DNA of 64,000 nt from positions 62,001-126,000 of the forward strand of contig CAVQVM010000015.1 in assembly GCA_963717085.1 (NCBI GenBank), read 5' to 3'. Origin of the DNA: DASQUK01 sp963717085 (GTDB lineage: Bacteria; Actinomycetota; Acidimicrobiia; Acidimicrobiales; VFJN01). Shown one piece after another: positions 9,137-16,757 of the stretch. Under the pieces are notes generated by a model that did no database searches, was not told the origin of the DNA, and saw only the letters and a program-made list of their open reading frames with translations. The position numbers were made by a program, and so were the translations under genes. Each line of letters opens with the position of its first letter. The first letter of the stretch is position 1.

Positions 9137-9230
9137 CCTTGACAACCCATAGGAGCATCGATCGGCGCGCCGCGTCGTTCTGTGCTGCCCGCCTGGCAGG
9201 CGGCGGGCGTCGGGGTCGGGCATTCTGGCG
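9137..9230. mobile_element. Right-end-like sequence of IS110 copy B
   Basis: CCTTGACAACCCATAGGAGC (9137-9156) followed by CGTTCTGTGCT and GGCAGGCGGCGGG. The same order and spacing occur after IS110 copy A at 4041-4131; I align about 36 of 51 columns as identical in the second part. It contains the palindrome GCCCGCC...GGCGGGC at 9187-9208. Confidence 0.5.
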
Positions 9231-9291
9231 TGCCGGCACGGGTCATGGCTCGCACCCGTAGGACGGTGGCCTCCGGCCGTCGATCGCTGGC

Positions 9292-10154
9292 CTAGGCGTG
9301 CGCCGTCGAGCCGGGTTTGTCCTCCACTTCGGCCAACTCGGCGGCGTGTTCCTCGATGTGGCTCGTCAACTCCTCGACCTCGTCGGCCTGCGCCTTGACG
9401 TCCCCGGCCGCGACGCCTCTCTCGCCGGCGTCGGCGTGCACGACGAACTCGACAAGGAGGAACAGGCTCACGTCGTCATCGGTTCGCTTGCGTCCCACCT
9501 TGAATGGCTTGTCGATGACCCGGAGCAGCCGGAGCAGGTAGACGAAGAAGAACGACAGGAACCCGACAGTCACAAGCGATTGCGCAACGCCGCCGAAATC
9601 CGTGACCGTCACGACACCGAGAATGATCACCACGAGGCTGACGATCATGGCGTAGGCCGACGGCAAGAACTCCTCGCGCTGAAGGTGGTACACCCGCAAG
9701 ATCGCCTTGCGCAGCCCGGCCTGTGACAGGCGCAGACGGACGATGTAGGTGGGGGGACGTCCGTGTTCTCCAGCTCGAGGAAGGACTCGGACAGATCCTC
9801 GATCGCTTGCTGACACTCACGGGTGTTACCTGCGTCGATGTCGGCCCGGAGCGTTGTCACCACCGCGATCAGCCGTTGGCGCAGGAACGCCATGTGTGGC
9901 TTACCCCAGACGGCGTTGATCGACTCGCATTCCCGCAGGATCGCGTAGAGCTCGGTGGCCAAATCGGCGGGGGCACGGTCGGCGTCCTTGTAGTCCGAAA
10001 GCGTTCCGGCGACCACAAGACCCATCACGAACACGCCGCCCGCGACGATGCTCGGCGTGAGCGGGCTGAGCGACATCCCGTCTGCACCCAACGCGAACAG
10101 CACGGCTCGCAGACCGACGATCGCTCCGACGATGACCGCCGTATCGAACGCCAC
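9292..10154 (-). pseudogene. Multi-pass membrane protein, frameshift in a C run
   Basis: Two minus-strand frames join into one protein of about 286 residues. It has four likely membrane helices: two before a soluble segment (VIVGAIVGLRAVLFALG, GGVFVMGLVVAGTL) and two after it (YAMIVSLVVIILGVVTV, FLSFFFVYLLRLLRVIDKPF), then a Glu-rich helical tail. SDYKDADRAPADLATEL after helix two recurs in a family of bestrophin-like bacterial membrane proteins of unknown role. The frames meet at a run of six C (9752-9757 on the plus strand), where VPPTYIVRLRL continues ELENTD. A run-length error is the simplest cause, though a real slippage mutation is possible. Confidence 0.6.
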
Positions 10155-10427
10155 GCGATAGTTACTGACGACCTTTGCTGGCGACCTTGCGCAACACCCT
10201 CGACCTCACAAGCGCAACGCCCCACCTTAGACGAGCCACGAAACGGAGGCCGGCTGGTACCGCACCAGGCACATGCGGCACTGGAGGTTGCAGGCACCCG
10301 TGACCTCGACTTGTAGGTGCCGGAGGACGGGAACGGGCGCCGAGGAGTCGGCCGGGGCGGGAGAGGCGGTCGCGGCCACGATGGGGGTTGTCCCCTCTTT
10401 CGTCCTGAGGGATACGGGGAGGACCGG

Positions 10428-10755
10428 GTCACGATCGTCGTCGCCACGCGGGACCGGCGTTGCGAGCTAGAGCGTTTCGCTGGCGCACGACGAGGCGAGA
10501 GTGATCGTGATCGGCAACGGCTCGGTCGACGGGACGGCGGCCGCTGTCAGGGAACGCCACCCAGGGGTCGACCTCATCGAACTGGGAGCCAACCGGGGCG
10601 CGGCCGCTCGCAATGTCGGCGTGGCCCGGGCTGGCACGCCCTACGTCGCCTTTGCCGACGACGACGAGTGGTGGGCGCCCGGGGCGCTCGCGCGCGTCGA
10701 GCGCTGGACGAGATCGACCGGTCTGCTCCTCGGCGCTTGGCCCGGTGGCCGGTGA
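10428..10755 (+). pseudogene. Glycosyltransferase family 2, N-terminal remnant
   Basis: The nucleotide-sugar binding half of a GT-A fold enzyme. VTIVVATRDRR at 10428 leads to CELER. After one extra base near 10471 come SLAHDEARVIVIGNGSVDGT, LIELGANRGAAARNVGVA and TPYVAFADDDEWWAPGALAR, with the metal-binding DDD. It ends early at 10755; weak continuation can be traced in other frames to about 10850. No acceptor domain remains. The donor sugar and product cannot be told. Confidence 0.7.
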
Positions 10756-10925
10756 GCAGCACCGGACAATCGTGAGTCCCCTCGAACCGGGCCGGCGGGA
10801 CCCGTTCGAGGTCTGGGGGCTGAATGCGCTCGCCTTGTCCGCTTGGAGCAGCCGGTGGATGGGTACGAGGTGCTCGAGACAAGGTGGACGGCTGCGTCCG
10901 GCCGTCTTCCACCGGAGGGATGGGT

Positions 10926-11168
10926 GTGGCTGTCGTCGTCACCGTAGTCATCAGCACATTGATCACCGTTGTCGTGCTGGTGATGGCAGGGTGGTCCGCC
11001 GGTCGTCCGCGGTTGCCAGGTAAGCGCGAGGACCGGTGGGGCCGTGGCGGTGGCGACCCGTGGCATGGCGCTCCGCGGCCGGAGGTCGTGGATCGGCCAG
11101 CGGGCGCCGACGCCGAGGCCACCGCCGCCGAGCAGGTACGGCAGACATCCGCCCGGAGACCCGGATGA
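10926..11168 (+). CDS. Small single-pass membrane protein, unknown
   Basis: The chosen start is the GTG at 10926, six bases after GGAGGG at 10914-10919; the ATG at 10920 is too close to that site. The 80-residue product begins with a strong helix (VVVTVVISTLITVVVLVMAGW). A basic, Gly/Pro-rich cytoplasmic tail follows. No family is recognised. Its stop overlaps the ATG of the next tiny gene (ATGA at 11165), and a sigma factor follows, so the three may be one unit. Confidence 0.5.
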   Translation: MAVVVTVVISTLITVVVLVMAGWSAGRPRLPGKREDRWGRGGGDPWHGAPRPEVVDRPAGADAEATAAEQVRQTSARRPG

Positions 11169-11299
11169 TTGTCTTCGGCGACGGCAAGGGCCCACGCTTC
11201 ATCGGTGGCGGCCGCGGCTGCCTGATCATGTTGCTGGTGTCGATCGCCCTTTCGCTCGTGCTGACGGTCGTGGTCAATCTCCTCCTCTGGTTGCTGTGA
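11165..11299 (+). CDS. 44-residue membrane micropeptide
   Basis: ATG at 11165 overlaps the previous stop by four bases. The product is a short polar head (MIVFGDGKGPRFIGGGRG) followed by a single helix (LIMLLVSIALSLVLTVVVN) ending LLLWLL. The head-plus-helix plan with a Gly-rich linker recurs in small actinobacterial proteins, but no function is known to me. Support comes from the overlap with its neighbour and the clean membrane segment. Confidence 0.55.
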   Translation: MIVFGDGKGPRFIGGGRGCLIMLLVSIALSLVLTVVVNLLLWLL

Positions 11300-11386
11300 C
11301 ACGGTCCGGCGTCTGGCCCGCCGGTGAGGACCGGGTCAGACCGCCGGTGTGGGACCGCTCAAGCGTCCACGGGATCACCAGCTGCG

Positions 11387-11432
11387 GAACCGCTCCTCGA
11401 TGGAGGCGAGTCGCTTCGTGTAGGAGCGGTTC
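11387..11432. promoter_or_regulatory. 11-bp inverted repeat before the sigma factor gene
   Basis: GAACCGCTCCT at 11387-11397 pairs perfectly with AGGAGCGGTTC at 11422-11432 around a 24-bp loop. It lies between the micropeptide stop and the sigma start at 11501, with no T run. It could end the small-protein transcript or control the sigma gene. Confidence 0.55.
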
Positions 11433-11500
11433 TCGTGTAGTGGCCCATTCACGTGGAAGTGGTGTCCCGGGTGACCTTGGTCAGCTCAAGGAGGCGGGGA

Positions 11501-12286
11501 GTGTCCATCGAGATGTCTGTCGATCCTCGGTTCGTGGAGCTACGGGCCACCGGGGAGCGCGCGGTTCGCAACGCGCTGGTCGAGGATTTCGCCTGGCTGG
11601 CCAAATACTGTGCGGCCCGGTTCGCGCACCGAGGGGAGCCCCGGGACGACTTGGTCCAGGCGGCTTTGGTTGGCCTGGTCAAGGCCGTCGATCGGTTCGA
11701 CCCGGGACGCGGGGTGGTGTTCAGCACATTCGCGGTGCCGACGATCATGGGCGAGCTGCGCCGGCACTTTCGCGACAAGACCTGGCCGGTGCACGTGCCA
11801 CGCCGAGGCAAGGACCTGTACACGGCGGTCGGCGCGGTGGTCGACGAACTGACCGCGGCGCTGGGCCGGTCGCCGTCGGTCGCTGAGATCGCCGAGCGCG
11901 CCGACCTGACGATCGAGGAAGCACTCGAGGCGCTCGAGATGCGTAGCTGCTACCGAGGTCTGCCCCTCGAGCCACGGGACGAAGACGACCCCCCGGCAGT
12001 CGTCGCATTGTCGGAGATCGACAGCGGCTTCGAGTCGGCGGAGGCCCGCAGTGTGGTGTCGTCGCTGCTGCGCACCCTGCCGACGAATCGAGACAGGCTC
12101 GTGATCGAGCTGAGGTTCCTGCACGGTCTCACCCAGTCGGAGATCGGCGCCCGCATCGGCGTCAGCCAGGTGCAGGTGTCGCGACTACTGCGAGCGAACC
12201 TCGAGCGCATGCGGCGGACGGCGACCCAGCACTGCCAGGTCGGCCGCGCGGCCGCGACGGTTCGGCCACTCACCCCGCGGGAATGA
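11501..12286 (+). CDS. SigB/SigF/SigG-type RNA polymerase sigma factor
   Basis: A 261-residue group 3 sigma-70 factor. The GTG at 11501 sits six bases after AAGGAGG (11488-11494). Region 2 is clear (DLVQAALVGLVKAVDRFDPG, FSTFAVPTIMGELRRHFRD). Region 3 reads LTAALGRSPSVAEIAERADL. Region 4 is a helix-turn-helix (LTQSEIGARIGVSQVQVSRL). In actinobacteria this group drives stress, osmotic or stationary-phase genes and is normally held by an anti-sigma factor of the RsbW type. No such partner is next to it. The two small membrane proteins upstream are the only close companions. It is one of the few intact genes in the decayed region. Confidence 0.93.
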   Translation: MSIEMSVDPRFVELRATGERAVRNALVEDFAWLAKYCAARFAHRGEPRDDLVQAALVGLVKAVDRFDPGRGVVFSTFAVPTIMGELRRHFRDKTWPVHVPRRGKDLYTAVGAVVDELTAALGRSPSVAEIAERADLTIEEALEALEMRSCYRGLPLEPRDEDDPPAVVALSEIDSGFESAEARSVVSSLLRTLPTNRDRLVIELRFLHGLTQSEIGARIGVSQVQVSRLLRANLERMRRTATQHCQVGRAAATVRPLTPRE

Positions 12287-12461
12287 ACCGCGTGTTGCGT
12301 TGACCAGTTGAGGAGACAGCCGATAGGGGACGCGCCATACTGCCGATCGGTGTGCGTCCGGGGACATCACCTCGACCCACCGGAGCCCGCTAACCGCCGA
12401 TGGGTGCTGAATCGCGGTCGTCCTGGCGTCTCGTTGAGACTGGCGCCTAGCGTCGGTGAGG

Positions 12462-12638
12462 ATGAGTGATTACGGCGAGATCGACCCGAGAGCTGGGCTC
12501 GGCGACTGCAGCTGCGGTCATCCCGTCGCCGACCACGAGTGGACGTCGGACGGGTCTCCGATCTGTTCGGAGGGCTGTGAGTGCACGGATCTCGGGAGAG
12601 ACGCCCAGGCGTCCGAGGGCGATCCGGGGGTCCGGTAG
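12462..12638 (+). CDS. 58-residue Cys/His-rich small protein
   Basis: The central part reads CSCGHPVADHEW, then CSEGCECTDLG: five Cys and two His, spaced as in small zinc-binding proteins (CxCGH...H...C..GCxC). The start may be the ATG at 12462 or the GTG at 12456; the ribosome site is weak (GTGAGG just before). Function unknown. Confidence rests on the motif only. Confidence 0.45.
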   Translation: MSDYGEIDPRAGLGDCSCGHPVADHEWTSDGSPICSEGCECTDLGRDAQASEGDPGVR

Positions 12639-13361
12639 TACCCGGATTGTTGCCCGCGGCGTCCGCCGCGTAGGCCCGAGCGGAGCCTGGGACACCCGCC
12701 CATTCCCCGGCATGTCCCTGCCCCGGCTCCTCGGGACGGCTCAGCACCGGTCTGCCGTCCACGTAGAGATCGCGCTGGGCCTGTCGCCTGCTTCTGGCGA
12801 TGCCGTGGACCTGGAGTCCACAGCCTTGGAGCTCGCGGACTTGGTGTCGTCGCTCCAGAGCACGAGCGCCGCCCCTCCGGCCGTGGCGGCCAGCCCAGCC
12901 ACGACAAGCCGATCGAGGTCCGCGCCGGTGCGGGTAGATCGGGTCGCCGGCAACGTCATCCCAAACCTGCACTGCTTCCCGCATGACGTGATCAACGCCT
13001 ACCGGGCGAGCTTTCGCGTAGAGCCGTTCCCCGACGCGGAACCGCCCCCAGACCCGTAGGCCGAGTTACGCGGGCGCCAAACTCCGGCGACGACCACGAA
13101 CGGGGACGCACTCGGCGGACTGCACGGCGGACTATGTGCAAGTCAGCGGACGGAAGCGCACGGAGTGGACGGCTCGACGGGGTCTCCTAAGGGGTGAGTT
13201 CACGGTCTGCCAGCGAGCCCGACCGTAGCGAGCCGCTGGTGCTTATCTGGGTGCCTAACGGGTGCTTATCCGAGCGAACTAGACACGACGTCATGGACTG
13301 GCGAGACGACAATGTCCTACTAGACGGACTGAATGGCACCGACTGGACGATCACGACTCAC
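12639..13361. other. Gene-poor end of the accessory region
   Basis: No convincing gene in 720 bp. One minus-strand frame (12741-12995) has a hydrophobic stretch VVAGLAATAGGAALVLW, and one plus-strand frame ends VIPNLHCFPHDVINAYRASF. Neither has a good start or family signal. The last 130 bp contain three tandem repeats listed separately. Confidence 0.5.
13237..13270. repeat. Three tandem 11-bp repeats beside the attachment site
   Basis: TGGTGCTTATC (13237-13247), GGGTGCCTAAC (13249-13259) and GGGTGCTTATC (13260-13270), 12 and 11 bp apart, about one helical turn. They lie 92 bp before the tRNA fragment. Such arrays next to an att core are typical of arm-type sites for a tyrosine integrase or its excision factor; that role is inferred. 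Confidence 0.6.
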
Positions 13362-13406
13362 CTTTGGAGCCGGTTGTTGCAGGTTCGAGCCCTGCCCCCC
13401 GAGCCA
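13362..13406 (+). other. tRNA-Gln 3' fragment (putative att site)
   Basis: The 45 bases from CTTTGGA (anticodon loop with TTG) through GCAGGTTCGAGCCCTGC (T arm) to CCCCCGAGCCA (acceptor 3' strand, discriminator G, CCA) match the 3' half of a tRNA-Gln gene. The 5' half is absent: the preceding bases cannot pair with the anticodon stem or acceptor. This is the usual form of the distal direct repeat left by an element integrated at a tRNA 3' end. The intact gene should lie left of the window. Confidence 0.65.
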
Positions 13407-13545
13407 GAAGAATCCGGGCTGGTGAGGGCGGCGGCACGTGGTGGACGCGGGCGGGCACTGATGCAGGTCGCGGGTCCCCCGGGGGTGTCACGACCCCACG
13501 AGCGCAGGGCCGTGCGTACGCGGCCAGGGTCGTGTTGAGTGAGGG

Positions 13546-15589
13546 CTATTTCGTGCGCAACCCCCAGCCGTAGGGGAACGCCGGGTGGTAGTCGCTGTCG
13601 CCTACGTTGATGGGCTCTTGGGCGGCGCTGGCCGGCCAGGTGTGCGACAGCTTGCCGGTGAAGGGCTGGTTGCCGAACAGCACGTCTGCGACGCCCTCAC
13701 CCTGCGAGCCGGGCAGCCAGGACGCCACCAGTGCGTCGATCTTTGCCAGCTGTTCGGGTGCGATCACCTGCGGACGGCCGGACACGACCAGGACGACACA
13801 CTGACGGACTGCGTCGCACACCGTGTCGATCACCGCGGCGTCACCAGGCTGCAGGTCGAGGCTCTTGGGCTCGCGCAACACCCCGCCGTCCTCCGGGTCG
13901 AAGCCCCAGCGCGGCCCGCCGATGTCGCCGAACCCTTCCGAGTACGGCGTCTCGCCTACAACCACGATTCCGACGTTGGCGTCGCCCACGGGCGCAGTCG
14001 CGTCCTTGCTGTAGGTCACCTGCGCGTTCGGTGCGACCTGGCGAATCCCGTCGAGGATGGTGTTGCCGGGGATCCGGTGTTGGCCCGAGGCGCCCTGCCA
14101 GCTCAGCGTCCAACCGCCGGCCTGGTTACCAATGTCGTCGGCGTTGCGACCGGCGACATACACGTTGGCGTCCTCCGCTAGCGGCAGCACCCCCTGCGAG
14201 TTCTTCAGCAACACCTGGGATCTGGCGACGGCCTCGCGGGCCAACGCCCGGTGCTCCGCCGATCCGACGTCGTCCAGGTTCGACCGGTCGGTGTACGGGT
14301 GCTCGAACAGGCCGACCTCGAACTTCTTGGTCAGGATGCGTCGTACCGCGTCGTCGATCCGGGCCATGGGCACCCGGCCGGCGTTCACCTCGTCGAGAAG
14401 GGTGGTCTCGAACGCCGGGCTGGAGAACGGCTCCATGAACATGTCGGTGCCGGCGTTCACACCGGTCCGCACCTGGGTCGCCCAGTCGCCGGGGATCTGG
14501 TGGATGCCCTCCCAGTCCGAGATCACGAACCCGTCGAACCCGATCTGGTTCTTGAGTACGTCGGTGATCAGCTCGCGGTGCGCGTGCATCTTGAGCGGGT
14601 TGCCGATCCCGTCCTCGGTCCAGTCCACGCTGGAGAAGGACGGCATCACGGTGCCCGTCTTGTGCCGTCGGACCGCGGCGACGAACGGGGCGAGGTCGAT
14701 CCGCGCGAAATCCTCCCGGCTGGTGATCGTCACGCCCTGGTCGATCGTGTAGTCACCGGCCGCGGTGTCGAACTCGGTGTCGCCATCTCCCGCGTAGTGC
14801 TTGGCCGTCGCCAGCACGCGGTCGTTGTCACGCAGGTCGCCGGTGTTGTTACCTTGGAAGCCTCTGATCCCGCTGCTGAGCCGGGTCACCAGCCGCGGGT
14901 CCTCGGAGAAGCTCTCGTAGGTCCGGCCCCATCGGGCATCCCTCGCCACGCACACGCATGGCGCGAACGACCACTGCGGGCCTGTCGCCCGGGTCTCCTC
15001 GGCGACCACGTGCTCGATCCGCTCGATCAGCTTCGGGTCACCGGTCGAGCCGAGGCCGATGTTGTGCGGGAAGACCGTGGCCCCGTTCAGGTTTCCGTGA
15101 CCGTGCACCGAGTCGACGCCGTACAGGATCGGGATCTGCAACCGGGTCTGCAGCGCATGCTCTTGGAACATGTCGACCATGTCGGCCCAACCGGCCGGCG
15201 TGTTGTCCGCCGGCACCGAGCCTCCGCCGGACAGCACCGCGCCGAGCATCAGGGACGTGACCTGCGTCGGATCGTCGGTGACGGCGCCGCGCTCGGCCAT
15301 GGTCATCTGGCCGACCTTCTCCTCCAGCGTCATCCGGCCCATCAGGTCCTCGACCCGTTTGGCGACGGGCAGGTCGGGGTTCAGATACGGCGCACCGGAC
15401 TGGCGGAACGTGACCCGGCCCTGCCCATGGGTCGGGTACTCCGCCGTAACCGCATTCGGTGCGGCGCTACCGGCTGGTGCGGCGGCGCCGACCGGCGTGG
15501 CCAAGCCGGTGGCGAGCAGTGCGAGCGGCGAGCGACGCGAGCAGCGCCATGCGGCAGCTTCGTAGACGTGAGCGTGCACGGGATCGCAT
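13546..15589 (-). CDS. Secreted GH3 beta-glucosidase (signal peptide frameshifted)
   Basis: A glycoside hydrolase family 3 enzyme, likely an exo-acting beta-glucosidase. Features are KRVEDLMGRMTLEEKVGQMT, GVDSVHGHGNLNGATVFPHN, CVARDARWGRTYESFSEDP, ATAKHYAGDG and FDGFVISDWEGIH, whose Asp is the nucleophile. The C-terminal alpha/beta sandwich runs to AFPYGWGLRTK. The open frame begins at a GTG at 15579, but the ATG at 15589 follows a strong AAGGAG and gives MRSRARSRLRSCRMALLAS in the neighbouring frame. That leads naturally into LALLATGLATPVGAAAPAG. One base lost or gained near 15530-15560 would join them into a normal signal peptide. It is either a broken start or a sequence error. Confidence 0.85.
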
Positions 15590-15800
15590 GATGTCTCCTT
15601 CGGGCGTTAGGAGATGTGAAGAGCGGTCTCGCCCCCTCTGCCATTGCCGTACCCGATCGAGATGGGGTGTGTAACCAGTTCCTTCGGGTCGTGCGTCAAA
15701 CAAGGCACTGTTTTGCGCTCGGCGTTCCAACGGATCGGCCACCGAGCTCGCCCGGCAAGACATCTCTCGGTCGGTGACTTGGCCTCATTAGGCTCAACGC

Positions 15801-16697
15801 GTGTTCGCCTCGCTGAAGCAGGACGAGCTCGCCGACGTGGTGGCGTTCATCGCGGCGCAGCAGGCGCACGCAGACCACCGCATCTCGTATGTCGGCAACG
15901 GTGCGACCGGGATCGCCGCCGAGCTTGGCGGCCTCAAGCCGTCGTGGGGGACAACCGCCCGGGTGCTGCGTGACGGCGCGCGCATTGTCGGCGTGGTGAT
16001 TGTCGAATGGGACGATGACCTCGGCCGGGCATGGATCCTCGGTCCGTGGGTCGTGGACGACGGCGAGGGGTGGATGGCGGGCGCGGGCACGCTCCTCGAT
16101 GCCGCGCTCGCCCAGCCACCCTCCACGGTGACCCGCTACGAGATGTCCGGCGACGTTGCCAACCGCCGGCTCGCCGGTCTCGCTGCCTCGCGGGGGTGGA
16201 CGCCGACCGAGCCGCACCACCTCCTCGTGGTGGACGCCGCCGTCGTCGGCGCCTGGCCAGCAGGTGGGGGCCGCCAGACGGCATCGCTGCGTGCCGCCAG
16301 CCGCGACGACATCGGGGCCATCGCGGCGTTGCACGACGTCGAGTTCCCGGACACCCATACCTCCGCCATGCAGCTCGTCGACGGCCAGCTCGACGGGTCG
16401 CGGATCGTGCTGGTTGCCGACGATGGGCACGCTGGTGTCGTCGGCTACGTCGCCGGTGAGGTCCACGACGACGGCGAAGGGTTCATCGACTTCGTCGTGG
16501 TCGACCCTGCCACGCGCGGCGCCGGCATCGGCCGGGACCTCGTCATGACCGTCACTCGCCGGCTCCTCGATCGATCGCCGCTCGGGCGGGTGAGCCTGAC
16601 GGTGCAGCACCACCGCACGCCGGCCCGCAGCCTCTACGATCGACTCGGCTTCCGCTCTGACGAATCGCTTGTCGCCTACCGGTCATGGACGTCGTGA
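15801..16697 (+). CDS. Tandem GNAT acetyltransferase
   Basis: A 298-residue protein with two GNAT-like halves. The C-terminal half (about 160-298) is a full domain with FIDFVVVDPATRGAGIGRDL as the acetyl-CoA loop (R/QxxGxG/A) and HHRTPARSLYDRLGFRSDE at the end. The N-terminal half (1-150) is degenerate (ARIVGVVIVEWDDDLGRAW) and lacks a clear acetyl-CoA loop. The start is a GTG at 15801. Substrate unknown. It faces away from the GH3 gene. Confidence 0.82.
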   Translation: MFASLKQDELADVVAFIAAQQAHADHRISYVGNGATGIAAELGGLKPSWGTTARVLRDGARIVGVVIVEWDDDLGRAWILGPWVVDDGEGWMAGAGTLLDAALAQPPSTVTRYEMSGDVANRRLAGLAASRGWTPTEPHHLLVVDAAVVGAWPAGGGRQTASLRAASRDDIGAIAALHDVEFPDTHTSAMQLVDGQLDGSRIVLVADDGHAGVVGYVAGEVHDDGEGFIDFVVVDPATRGAGIGRDLVMTVTRRLLDRSPLGRVSLTVQHHRTPARSLYDRLGFRSDESLVAYRSWTS

Positions 16698-16711
16698 CAG
16701 CGGCAGACGGA

Positions 16712-16735
16712 GAGGGGCGGACGACGCCGCCCCTC
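16712..16735. terminator. Hairpin between convergent genes
   Basis: GAGGGGCGG (16712-16720) and CCGCCCCTC (16727-16735) around ACGACG. It lies 14 bp after the GNAT stop and 22 bp from the M28 stop. It can act in both directions, though no T run follows. Confidence 0.65.
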
Positions 16736-16757
16736 CCGATTCCGCTCTGAGGGTCCG

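Noticed and set aside
10756..10925. Continuation of the glycosyltransferase after 10755
   Set aside because: Only weak pieces in other frames can be traced; I limited the remnant to the part with clear motifs.
12466..13059. A 197-codon plus-strand frame at the island end
   Set aside because: It overlaps the small Cys-rich gene in another frame, has no ribosome site and no recognisable domain.
13340..13410. A complete tRNA-Gln gene
   Set aside because: Only the 3' half is present; no 5' acceptor strand, D arm or 5' anticodon stem can be paired.
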